From Gammaproteobacteria bacterium (GTDB taxonomy: Bacteria; Pseudomonadota; Gammaproteobacteria; Steroidobacterales; Woeseiaceae), in contig JAADHU010000015.1 in the NCBI GenBank assembly GCA_013151645.1, positions 1 through 64,000 on the forward strand: a stretch of 64,000 nucleotides of DNA. Reading direction: 5' to 3'. Made by a program: the position numbers and the translations under genes. Below the pieces are notes generated by a model, which was not told where the DNA came from, made no database searches, and saw nothing but the letters and a program-made list of their open reading frames with translations. How positions within the stretch are numbered: the stretch's first letter is position 1; each line of letters begins with the position of its first letter. Shown here piece by piece: positions 8,507-16,331 of the stretch.

Positions 8507-8688
8507 TGGAAATATTGCTCTTCACGGCCGTTGGCATTGCGATTTACGTTGCAGCGGACTGGCTATTGAAACGGATAGAATCGGCTCGTGAAGAACCACT
8601 GAAATACCGTCAGATCATTTTTTTCATCATTTTCCTGACGTTGGCGATGACATCGTTTCCGTTACTGCAGCGCTTTTTGTCATCCTGA
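8506..8688 (+). CDS. Small membrane protein coupled to the oxidase-like gene
   Basis: A 60-residue protein with two hydrophobic helices (LLFTAVGIAIYVAADWLL and IIFFIIFLTLAMTSFPLL) around a charged KRIESAREEPLKYRQ loop. Its ATG shares a base with the stop codon of the preceding gene (TGATG), so translation is probably coupled. The position fits a small accessory subunit of the subunit I-like protein. I do not recognise the family. The downstream neighbour is convergent. Confidence 0.7.
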   Translation: MEILLFTAVGIAIYVAADWLLKRIESAREEPLKYRQIIFFIIFLTLAMTSFPLLQRFLSS

Positions 8689-8696
8689 GCGGGAAC

Positions 8697-9098
8697 CTAA
8701 TGATGCACGCCCAGATTGCCGTGAAGCCGGGCATCAAAGCTTCCAAAATGCCCAAGAAACCAGTCTGACAAGCATTCGCTCAGGAGCTTGAAACCCGCTT
8801 CAGCATCCTGGTCAAAGATATCCATCATGTCCCGGATTTGATCGAGAAGATCCTCGTGATCATCTTTGTGCGCGTCGTATTCTTCGTAACCTGCTTCCCG
8901 CATCACGCGCTCTTCAAGCGCGAAATGCATCGCAATTGCCGTGTGCGTATCACCCAGGAACTGCTCAATGGATTTCGCATCGCACCGCGCCTGTAGTTCG
9001 GCATGAAGTTCGTTTATTAGCTGGATCATCTGGCGATGCTCGTCGTCCATTGCATCGATGCCGATGGAGTATTCAGGTTTCCAGGTGAGCAGTGGCAT
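8697..9098 (-). CDS. Bacteriohemerythrin
   Basis: A 133-residue single-domain hemerythrin that binds O2 (or NO) at a non-heme diiron centre. All ligand motifs are visible in order: DDEHRQM, the HTAIAMHFALEERVM helix with two histidines and the glutamate, HKDDHEDLL, and GHFGSFDARL with the last histidine and aspartate. There is no signal peptide, so it is cytoplasmic. ATG at 9098 is used, with AGGA six bases before; an in-frame TTG lies six bases further up. It is the last gene of a leftward run with SCO and the cytochrome b-ferredoxin fusion, suggesting oxygen supply or sensing for that respiratory module. Confidence 0.92.
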   Translation of the reverse strand: MPLLTWKPEYSIGIDAMDDEHRQMIQLINELHAELQARCDAKSIEQFLGDTHTAIAMHFALEERVMREAGYEEYDAHKDDHEDLLDQIRDMMDIFDQDAEAGFKLLSECLSDWFLGHFGSFDARLHGNLGVHH

Positions 9099-9106
9099 GA
9101 TCAATC

Positions 9107-9598
9107 CTATTCAAACACGAAACGCTTCGAGAGTTGATCGAAACGAATGACGAAATTTCTGCCCGGGGCGATAGTGACGTGCGCGGACTGCGAATAGCGA
9201 AAGGTGGAATCACTACCGGTATTGTCAAGATTCATGCTTAAGTCATATTCACCCGCGGCGATGACGATGCGCTGGTAAGCGATCGATTCACCATCAGACC
9301 ACAGGCCGCTTGGCGGCAAAGTAGCGCTATACAGAATTTTCTTGTTGGCCGATATTTCGACACGCACCGGGTGGCGTTCTCGCGGACAATCAGCCGGCCT
9401 GCGCATGTTGGGCGCCAACTCGTTAAGCTCTTCCTGAGTGAACTTGCGGCACGTTCCGATTCTTTCCCCGGCGAGCGAAAAAGATACCGAAACGATCGCT
9501 TCGTCGTTGCCGAGTACGCGCAGTACCGGCCAGGCCGAAAAAACCCCCACGACCACCACGAACAGCGCGTAAAAAACCATTTGCCCGAGAATTCTCAC
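9107..9598 (-). CDS. Membrane-anchored beta-rich protein of the oxidase cluster
   Basis: A 163-residue protein with one N-terminal helix (MVFYALFVVVVGVFSAWPVL) and a soluble, probably periplasmic, beta-rich domain. Two cysteines (GTCRKF and PADCPRE) could form a disulfide. Its ATG overlaps the stop of the cytochrome b fusion gene (ATGA), and hemerythrin follows nine bases later, so the three are one operon. I do not recognise a named family. The position suggests an accessory or assembly factor for the membrane electron-transfer complex. Confidence 0.7.
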   Translation of the reverse strand: MRILGQMVFYALFVVVVGVFSAWPVLRVLGNDEAIVSVSFSLAGERIGTCRKFTQEELNELAPNMRRPADCPRERHPVRVEISANKKILYSATLPPSGLWSDGESIAYQRIVIAAGEYDLSMNLDNTGSDSTFRYSQSAHVTIAPGRNFVIRFDQLSKRFVFE

Positions 9599-11139
9599 TC
9601 CGCATCCCCGTGGCGTACGACGCTATCCACGGATGCGCGCAGCTTCTGCAGATGCCTGGACATCTGCTGTGGCGCAATATTCTTGTCACGCCAGATCATC
9701 GCGATCTTGCGGTTGTCGATTCGTTTTCTGAGATGGGGGTCACGGGTGCGCATAACACGTTGCGCGGTCCAGTCCGCGCCGAATCGAAAACGACATCCGC
9801 CATCTGCACAGGCGGTCAGGACTATGCCATCGGCGTATCCACGAGACAATGCATAGTCCAGATACGACGGCGGAATCTGACCCATGCAGGCGACATAGAT
9901 TACTGCTTCCCCCGCTGATTGCAGTTGTTTTCCGACCCGGTTTCCTTCGCAACAAAAAGTCAGTATCCGGCTCGTGTGATCATCCTTGTAGCTGGCCGAT
10001 TTGATTTTTTCACGCAACGTGGCCGCTGACAACGCCGGCAAATCGATACCCGGAACGAGGTCGCTTCGTGTGCGAAACGGACTCGCCGTGGGACAAGCGC
10101 CGACACAGATACCACAGCTCACGCAAAGGTCCGCTACGACGACCGCTTCTTCCGTATAGCTCTTGCCGTCGCTGCGCGGTCGCATGTCGATCGCGCCATA
10201 CGGACAATCATCTGCGCAACGTCTGCAGCCGTTGCAATTTTCCAGATCCACTATGGCCGGTTCCTGCTTACGACCCGGTGGTAACCACGGTGCCATGACG
10301 ATCAGCCCGGTGATGCCGACGAGCATCGTCCATACCCAGCCTGGTGACCACGCCCGTACCAGTGGGTAGGTGTGCAGATAAAACCAGTCCAGGTTGATCG
10401 ACTGCGTCGCCTGCGACAGGTTCGCTTTGTCCTGACTTTCCGCGGGAAACACCAGCGCGAGTACCAGCATCGCCAGCAAGGTGCCACTCATCAGGGTCCG
10501 AGGTGGACTGATCACCGGCCGCGAAATGCGGAACAAGTGCAACCAGATGCCGAATACCAGGAAAATTGGCAGGCCTATCAGGTGCAGGAACGCCATGAGG
10601 GTAAAAAACCGGTCGCTTAAAACCGAGTCGCTGAGAAAGTTGGCGGCCATCGATCCGGTAAAGATTGGTATCGCATCCATCAACTCCGCGGACGTGATGG
10701 CTGTGTAGTGCGCCAGTTCATCCCAGACGAGCCAGTACCCCGTGATTCCCAGTGGGAATATCATCCATATGAGCGGCATGCCCGTGACCCAGCTAAACCA
10801 CCGACTCTGGCGATAGCGGTCAAACGAAAACTCCTTGGCGATGTGCAATAGCACCGTCACAATCAGGGCGTCCGATGCGTATCGATGCAGACTGCGCATG
10901 ATGCCGCCCAGGTACCATTGCTGATGCGTCAGGTATTCGAGGGACTCGAACGCCCCCGACACGCTTGTGTGAAAAAATATCAGCAACCAGATGCCGCTGA
11001 CCAGCACGATCCAGCAAAAAAAGATGCTCAGAGAACCGAGCTGATCGAGCGGACTGTGGCCCGGCGAAAATACCCGGGACATCGGTCGCTGCAGGATCTT
11101 AAAGCCGGCACGACCGGTTTTTTGCAACAGGGAGAGCAA
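9595..11139 (-). CDS. Cytochrome b6-like / 2[4Fe-4S] ferredoxin / MvhD-domain fusion
   Basis: A 514-residue three-part electron-transfer protein. Residues 30-220 form a cytochrome b N-terminal domain with His85/His99 and His186/His201; the 14 and 15 spacing is that of cytochrome b6. After another helix (about 265-285) comes a bacterial ferredoxin with Cys302/305/308/312 and Cys339/342/345/349. Residues 390-480 match the MvhD/heterodisulfide-reductase-associated domain (CCEGN, VACMG, TACADGGC). It could link quinone to a low-potential soluble donor or acceptor. No hydrogenase or Hdr gene is near. It overlaps the next gene (ATGA) and follows SCO by seven bases. Confidence 0.85.
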   Translation of the reverse strand: MLSLLQKTGRAGFKILQRPMSRVFSPGHSPLDQLGSLSIFFCWIVLVSGIWLLIFFHTSVSGAFESLEYLTHQQWYLGGIMRSLHRYASDALIVTVLLHIAKEFSFDRYRQSRWFSWVTGMPLIWMIFPLGITGYWLVWDELAHYTAITSAELMDAIPIFTGSMAANFLSDSVLSDRFFTLMAFLHLIGLPIFLVFGIWLHLFRISRPVISPPRTLMSGTLLAMLVLALVFPAESQDKANLSQATQSINLDWFYLHTYPLVRAWSPGWVWTMLVGITGLIVMAPWLPPGRKQEPAIVDLENCNGCRRCADDCPYGAIDMRPRSDGKSYTEEAVVVADLCVSCGICVGACPTASPFRTRSDLVPGIDLPALSAATLREKIKSASYKDDHTSRILTFCCEGNRVGKQLQSAGEAVIYVACMGQIPPSYLDYALSRGYADGIVLTACADGGCRFRFGADWTAQRVMRTRDPHLRKRIDNRKIAMIWRDKNIAPQQMSRHLQKLRASVDSVVRHGDAE

Positions 11140-11146
11140 CGCGGGC

Positions 11147-11944
11147 CTAGCGATTCCGAGGCCGCCGAAAGCCGCGCCAGAGATAGACGAAGCCGGACAA
11201 TACGACCAGAAAACCGATGGCTGTCTGAATGAACAACGAATTGTCTATCTCGTAGCGTCCGGTCGCCGGATTGTAGACGGTGCAAAACAGGCGCACCCTG
11301 TCGACGAGGCTCGCGATAACATGGCCCTGCGACTCCGGCCGATTCAGGACCAGTTCCTTGAGTGGTTCGACCAGCCACGGCAATTCGAAGTTGATGCCGT
11401 AAACCTGCCGGTAGACAGCGTTGTCCCGACCAATGATTGTCACCTGATTGATGTGATCGAATCCTCGTGGCGAAGGAAAATATTGAAAGCCAAGGTCAGC
11501 ACTCAATGCCTCGATGGTCTCTCTGGACCCACTCAGAAACTCCCAGCCGTCCGCATGGATATTCTGTTCTCTGGCGAAGGCTCGCATCGCATCCGGTGTG
11601 TCATGTGCTGAGTCGAAACCGATCGTTACAATTTTGAAACTCTCGTCACCGAGGATTTCGCGTGCCGCACGAGTCGCCCTGTCCAGGTTCTTCGTCGTCG
11701 TGGGGCAGACATGATGGCAGGAGGTAAAAATCATGCTGATCAGCAATGGTTGACCCGCGTAATCCCGCAGATTCACGCTTCGATTGAGTCGATCTGTCAG
11801 CTGATAGTCACCGAGTGGGTTACCGATCGCACTCTGCGAGATCTCAAGCGCTGTATCGCGGTCATACTCCGCCGGAAATACCGTCGTGGTGGCCAGCGCA
11901 AGCACCAGCATCAGTGATTTCCTGCCTACAGCCATGCCGTTCAT
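11147..11944 (-). CDS. SCO1/SenC family copper chaperone
   Basis: A 265-residue thioredoxin-fold protein that delivers copper to the CuA site of cytochrome oxidase. It has an N-terminal signal (LMLVLALATTTVFPA), the copper-binding CHHVCP motif (CxxxC) and the downstream histidine in FDHINQ. Unlike many SCO proteins it also has a C-terminal membrane helix (FIQTAIGFLVVLSGFVYLW), so it is anchored with the domain in the periplasm. The next gene is the cytochrome b fusion. The coxBA operon lies just upstream behind a terminator, which fits a role in CuA assembly of CoxB. ATG at 11935 is an alternative start. Confidence 0.9.
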   Translation of the reverse strand: MNGMAVGRKSLMLVLALATTTVFPAEYDRDTALEISQSAIGNPLGDYQLTDRLNRSVNLRDYAGQPLLISMIFTSCHHVCPTTTKNLDRATRAAREILGDESFKIVTIGFDSAHDTPDAMRAFAREQNIHADGWEFLSGSRETIEALSADLGFQYFPSPRGFDHINQVTIIGRDNAVYRQVYGINFELPWLVEPLKELVLNRPESQGHVIASLVDRVRLFCTVYNPATGRYEIDNSLFIQTAIGFLVVLSGFVYLWRGFRRPRNR

Positions 11945-11971
11945 TAAACCTCATTTGCACCTTGACGGCAC

Positions 11972-12002
11972 AAAAAATAAGGGGCGGGCAATGCCCGCCC
12001 CT
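11972..12002 (-). terminator. Intrinsic terminator of the coxBA operon
   Basis: On the leftward strand a GGGCGGG/CCCGCCC stem (11983-11989 with 11995-12001) is followed by TTATTTTTTG. It lies 30 bases after the coxA stop codon and before the SCO gene, so it separates the two transcription units. Confidence 0.8.
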
Positions 12003-12031
12003 AGGGGTCCCGGGGGGTTGGGACCTGTTTG

Positions 12032-13744
12032 CTAGGATATCGGCCAAACGGAAGCGAGATACTTCCAGTTGATGACATAGTAAATAACGAAAATAACCAG
12101 GAAGAAGATCGCCAGCAAGAACGTGCCCGGCGCAGCGAATCCCCACTTGCCTGCGGCCGCGTGACCGCCTTCCGGCACGACAATCGGTTCGGCGCGCAGT
12201 ACGCGGCTGGTGGTGAAGCCCCAGGCCGATTCAGAATCAACGGGTTTGCCAAAGAACACGGACAGGACCGTAACCAGCACGAAGATTGCTCCGCCGATGA
12301 CCGCGGCCGTACCTGATATACCCACAATACCCATGAACGTGTAGGCACTGGCTGGATAGTCGAAACCGAGCATCGAATCCGTGAAGGCCATGTCCCAATG
12401 CCGCCGCTCCACGCCCAATGTCCCGGCACCCATCATCGCCAGCGTAAACACCGCCATACCGAAACCGAACAGGTAGGGTTGCCACTTGACAAGTCCCGGG
12501 AACATCACCTGTTTGCGGAACAACGTGGGGATCAGGAAATACGTCAGTGACATGAAGGCCAATGTCGTACCGATTACCACAGTCGCGTGGAAATGGCCGG
12601 GAACGTAGATTGTATTGTGGATGATAATGTTGATTTGTTCAGTACCCATGATAACGCCGGAGATACCGCCGATGAATCCGAAGCCAACCAGCGAAATAAA
12701 CATCCCGGAGAATATCGGATTGCTCCACGGCGCTTTCCGCAACCATTCGAACAGCCCGTTGGTCAGTCCCTTGGCACGTTGGGCAACTTCGATAGAACCC
12801 GGTACCGTCAATCCGTGCACCATGCTGGCGAGCACGGCCAGGTACATCGCATAGCTTGTATTGAAGATCTTCCATTCCGAACTCAGGCCCGGATCGACCA
12901 GCAAGTGATGCGCGCTCGCCAGTTGCAAAAAGGCGATATACAGGAAGAAAGCGGTGCGACTGACTTTTTCCGACAAGGGTCGGGCGCCGAAGACGATAGC
13001 CGCAATGGCATACCAGACCGCGACATGAGCCGCGACGTTGATTTGCTGCGACGAATGTCCTAGCGCCCACCATATAAGCCGGTACATAGCAGGATCGATG
13101 TGATTGATGTATCCGATTGACCAGAGGTAGGTTGGTATCAGAATGATCGCACCAGAGGCGATCGTGAACACAGCGATGATGCAAGCAGTCAGCGCACCAA
13201 AAGTGACCAGAGGAATCGATCCCTCATAGGTTTTCTCCTCTTTGGCGATGACCAGCGTGCCTAAAAACACGAAACAACCGATCAGTGCGCCCACGGCGAA
13301 GAGAATAAGTCCGAGGTAAAAATTCGGGTTGGCCGGCATTGGCACATACGAAGTCATCATGACCGATGCATCGCCATTCATGACGGCCAGGTTGTTCACG
13401 ACCATGCCAATCATCATCAATGCGAAACCAAGCCAGGCGATTTTCGGGGTTGCAAGGCGGCATTTCAGCAATGTCGATGAGCAAAAATAGAGCACGGCAA
13501 TTTCGAAGGTGATGAGCCAGAAAATCAGCATATCGACACCGTGCATGGTCAATAGCTGGTAGAACCTGTCCGCTGGCAGCAGGTGAACCGCCGGCCAGCG
13601 CGTCAGCGTAACCAGCAATGCACCGACTCCGCCGATCAAGAGAAACACGATCGATGCGACCGCATGCGCCTTCATCAGGCGTTCCGCGGGTTTATGAAAC
13701 TGCAATCCGGATTCCGGGCACGTTCTAAAAAGTTCGGCGCTCAT
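12032..13744 (-). CDS. Cytochrome c oxidase subunit I (two-subunit, B-type-like)
   Basis: A 570-residue heme-copper oxidase catalytic subunit that reduces O2 to water and pumps protons. About twelve to fourteen helices are visible. The ligands are all there: MHGVDMLIF (helix II), WWALGHSSQQ (helix VI), LASAHHLLVD (the CuB His-His pair), and VPGHFHATVV (heme ligands). There is no subunit III gene, and the helix VI sequence lacks the HPEVY motif, pointing to a B-type (ba3-like) enzyme rather than an aa3 A-type enzyme. The ATG at 13744 overlaps the coxB stop (ATGA). It is followed by an intrinsic terminator. Confidence 0.92.
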   Translation of the reverse strand: MSAELFRTCPESGLQFHKPAERLMKAHAVASIVFLLIGGVGALLVTLTRWPAVHLLPADRFYQLLTMHGVDMLIFWLITFEIAVLYFCSSTLLKCRLATPKIAWLGFALMMIGMVVNNLAVMNGDASVMMTSYVPMPANPNFYLGLILFAVGALIGCFVFLGTLVIAKEEKTYEGSIPLVTFGALTACIIAVFTIASGAIILIPTYLWSIGYINHIDPAMYRLIWWALGHSSQQINVAAHVAVWYAIAAIVFGARPLSEKVSRTAFFLYIAFLQLASAHHLLVDPGLSSEWKIFNTSYAMYLAVLASMVHGLTVPGSIEVAQRAKGLTNGLFEWLRKAPWSNPIFSGMFISLVGFGFIGGISGVIMGTEQINIIIHNTIYVPGHFHATVVIGTTLAFMSLTYFLIPTLFRKQVMFPGLVKWQPYLFGFGMAVFTLAMMGAGTLGVERRHWDMAFTDSMLGFDYPASAYTFMGIVGISGTAAVIGGAIFVLVTVLSVFFGKPVDSESAWGFTTSRVLRAEPIVVPEGGHAAAGKWGFAAPGTFLLAIFFLVIFVIYYVINWKYLASVWPIS

Positions 13745-14292
13745 TGCCCCCCCTCCGTAACATAGATTTTGCCAAGCATCGTGTGATGTCCAATGCCGCA
13801 AAACTCGTTACAAATAATCGTCTGTTCGCCGCTGGTATCGGGTGTGACTGTCAGCACCATTTCGTAGCCCGGTAATATTTGCGTATTGATATTGACCGGC
13901 TGCAGGGAAAAACCATGCTGCCAGTCCATCGAGGAAATGTGCAATCGATAGGTCTGCCCCTTTTCGAACTCAAGTAGCGGCCACCATTGCCAGAGCCGCC
14001 CTACGAGGTACACATCGCTGCCCGGCGGCGGTCGCACAACCGGCAAATTCGCCGCTGTTTCCGTACGCACCGTATACTCGTCGACCATTGCCTGAGTCTT
14101 TGCAAGAAACGCCTGCGGCGTCGTTCTGTAGGCTTCGTTCGACAGGTTCTGTTTTCCGTAGATATGCCAAAATGGCATCATGAAAAACATGATCAATGAC
14201 CAGGTCAGCGCAATCGCTATCCAGGTCCCCTCTACTCTATCCAGAGGTTGCTTCCACCAGACGATTTCAGCAGGCGGTTGAATCGCACTCAC
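13741..14292 (-). CDS. Cytochrome c oxidase subunit II (CuA)
   Basis: A 183-residue subunit with one N-terminal membrane helix (IAIALTWSLIMFFMMPFW) and a periplasmic cupredoxin domain. The CuA ligands are complete: DWQHGFSL supplies the first histidine, and CNEFCGIGHHTM supplies two cysteines, histidine and methionine. The single anchor helix is typical of B-type oxidases. It accepts electrons from cytochrome c and hands them to CoxA, whose start codon it overlaps. A 53-residue membrane peptide gene lies 46 bases upstream in the same direction. Confidence 0.92.
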   Translation of the reverse strand: MSAIQPPAEIVWWKQPLDRVEGTWIAIALTWSLIMFFMMPFWHIYGKQNLSNEAYRTTPQAFLAKTQAMVDEYTVRTETAANLPVVRPPPGSDVYLVGRLWQWWPLLEFEKGQTYRLHISSMDWQHGFSLQPVNINTQILPGYEMVLTVTPDTSGEQTIICNEFCGIGHHTMLGKIYVTEGGQ

Positions 14293-14338
14293 AGCTGTAC
14301 CCCGCGTGTTTCGTGATTATTTGCTGATCAGCCTGCAA

Positions 14339-14500
14339 TCAGTTCGCAATAGGAATGGTGACAATTTCCATGATTCCCCAGATGATGTAGAACACCGCCG
14401 GAAAAACGACGCCGATAAACAACAGCAGAAAGGGGTTGTCGAGCATGCGTTGCATGATCGGAATACGTACAATTTCATCCTGAGAGGATTGATCATTCAT
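14339..14500 (-). CDS. 53-residue oxidase small subunit (IIa-like role)
   Basis: A short gene just upstream of coxB, read leftward from ATG 14500 to TGA 14339. It begins MNDQSSQDEIVRIPIMQ and has one strong membrane helix (LLLFIGVVFPAVFYIIWGIM) with a short hydrophobic tail. Position and shape match the single-helix subunit IIa of B-type oxidases, which packs against subunit I. Sequence identity to a named family could not be tested. It is probably the first gene of the coxBA operon. Confidence 0.72.
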   Translation of the reverse strand: MNDQSSQDEIVRIPIMQRMLDNPFLLLFIGVVFPAVFYIIWGIMEIVTIPIAN

Positions 14501-14697
14501 AAAAGCAGCCTTTTTCGATTTGATTGTGCTTCTTGCTTAAGCCAGCATGGCGACGGACGATTCGCAGCCTTGCTGGGTACCCCACACACGGGCTAACGCT
14601 ATGCTTGTCGGGTTCAGGAGGAAACTGGGGAAAATACCTAGTTTTTTTTTCGATACGCGATGCTCCAATGTGACGCCTGTTCTACTGAGGACGAACA

Positions 14698-15297
14698 ATG
14701 CTCTACAAACTCATTGCAGCACTACCTATCGTGCTTCTTGGGGCATGCGGCGGTAAGACATCCGGCCTGCCGCCATTGACCGATGACCGTTACGAATTAC
14801 GCAACGACGGGGATTGCGTGCTGGATACCGGCACCAGCCTCCTGTGGGAGCGCAAATCAGGCGAACCCGGTCTGCGCAACTGGCACGACACATACAGCTG
14901 GTTCGACCCGACATCATCCAACGGCGAAATAGACTACCGGGGAACCGAAGACGGCGGTTCCTGCAAGCAGGGTTCGTGTGATACCTGGCACTTCGTCGAA
15001 GCGATCAACGAGGCGAAGCTTTGCGGTTACAGCGACTGGCGTTTACCCGACCGCGATGAACTCTACTCCATCAGCGATCTGAGCAAGTCTGCATCCCCAC
15101 CAACGATCAATGCATTCGCCTTTCCATTCACTCACGCTGACGAATACTGGTCGGACAATGACTACAGTTTCCAGCCAGACTCTGCCTGGACCTGGAGTTT
15201 CCAGTACGGGCACGATCGCGTGGACTGGAAAAAGGAAGCGAAATTCGTGCGCCTCGTCCGTGGTACTGCGTCCGCGCTGACGCCGGTTCAGGAATAG
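14698..15297 (+). CDS. DUF1566-type lipoprotein
   Basis: A 199-residue predicted lipoprotein: the signal ends in LLGAC (Cys17). The mature part has the Lcl-like DUF1566 pattern, with DTGTSLLWER near the start, LCGYSDWRLPDRDEL in the middle, YWSDNDY and a C-terminal KFVRLVRG. This fold resembles C-type lectin-like domains and is common in exported proteins of marine bacteria. Cysteines CKQGSCDTW may form a disulfide. It lies 15 bases before the first heme A synthase gene and may be co-transcribed, but a role in oxidase assembly is only suggested by position. Confidence 0.8.
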   Translation: MLYKLIAALPIVLLGACGGKTSGLPPLTDDRYELRNDGDCVLDTGTSLLWERKSGEPGLRNWHDTYSWFDPTSSNGEIDYRGTEDGGSCKQGSCDTWHFVEAINEAKLCGYSDWRLPDRDELYSISDLSKSASPPTINAFAFPFTHADEYWSDNDYSFQPDSAWTWSFQYGHDRVDWKKEAKFVRLVRGTASALTPVQE

Positions 15298-15312
15298 GTC
15301 CATAATCGCCCT

Positions 15313-16272
15313 ATGCGGAAACTGGCGATAGCATCACTGGCACTCGTCGTCCTGTTGGTGTCGCTCAGCGCTTACCTGCGTCTCGAACACTCCGGAATAG
15401 GCTGCGAACCCTGGCCCTCCTGTTATGGCAACATCGGTGTCGTCGCCAGCAAAGTCACCGTTGGCGATGCCTATGAACGCCTGCTGGAGGAAGCGCGCCA
15501 ACCGTTGTCCTGGGCCAGGCCACTACACCGCCTGGTTGCCAGTGTTCTCGGCATGATGATACTCGGCCTGGCGCTGCTGGCGGTCATTCGCAAGCGCGAC
15601 CGGGTGCTGGCATTGAGCTTGTTGTTGCTTACGGTGTTTCTGGCCGGGCTCGGAATTTATTCAGAAGGGATCAACAATCCGGCTATCGTGATGGGCAACC
15701 TCGCCGGTGGTTTTTCAATGCTTGGACTGCTTGGCTGGATGGTTTTCCGATCGCCACGGACAGCGGCGGCTTCGCGTCATTCCGTCCGCGTGCTGGCCAT
15801 CATCGCGTTGGCCGTTCTTGGTCTGCAAATTCTGTTCGGCGGATTGACCAGCGCTAATTTTGCCGCTTCCGCCTGCAGGACTGTGCCGGACTGTCACGGC
15901 AGCTGGCTGCCAGGCAAGAATCTCGCCGCCGCGTTTGACCTTACACAGGCACATCAAATTGGTGCATCCGGCAATGTGCTCGGCGGTGCTGAACGCGCCG
16001 ATATTCAAAAGCTGCATCGGCTCACCGCGATATTAACTGCTGTTCTGATCATTGCGGCAGGTATCGCCGCGATGAGAGCGGAATCCCGTTACCGGTCCAC
16101 CGCTACAGTGATGCTCATCATCGTACTGGCGGAATTTTCAGTCGGCGTCGCGGCTATTGTAACGGAGCTGCCGATTGGCCTGGCGGTCGCACACAACTGG
16201 CTGGCCGGCATATTGTTGCTGAGTCTGCTGAAGCTTGTCGTGGATTCTCGACCTCAACGCGGACGGCTGTAA
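15313..16272 (+). CDS. COX15/CtaA family heme A synthase, cysteine-pair type
   Basis: A 319-residue membrane protein with about eight helices that would oxidise the methyl group of heme O to give heme A. Histidines for heme b/o binding sit in RPLHRLVASVLGM and KLHRLTAILTAV, and in VAHNWLAGILLL. Two extracytoplasmic cysteine pairs (GCEPWPSCYG and ACRTVPDCHG) are the disulfide hallmark of one CtaA class. A second, cysteine-free paralogue follows 60 bases later. Having both next to an oxidase operon is unusual. One of them may have another hydroxylation or heme-handling role. Confidence 0.85.
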   Translation: MRKLAIASLALVVLLVSLSAYLRLEHSGIGCEPWPSCYGNIGVVASKVTVGDAYERLLEEARQPLSWARPLHRLVASVLGMMILGLALLAVIRKRDRVLALSLLLLTVFLAGLGIYSEGINNPAIVMGNLAGGFSMLGLLGWMVFRSPRTAAASRHSVRVLAIIALAVLGLQILFGGLTSANFAASACRTVPDCHGSWLPGKNLAAAFDLTQAHQIGASGNVLGGAERADIQKLHRLTAILTAVLIIAAGIAAMRAESRYRSTATVMLIIVLAEFSVGVAAIVTELPIGLAVAHNWLAGILLLSLLKLVVDSRPQRGRL

Positions 16273-16331
16273 GCGCCAGATCAAGCCTGCTAACATTGCC
16301 GACCGAGTTGCAATAACATCGAGCCCTGTCA

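Noticed and set aside
9595-11139. Hydrogenase or heterodisulfide reductase complex
   Set aside because: The MvhD-like domain is present, but no hydrogenase large/small subunit or HdrABC gene is in the window.
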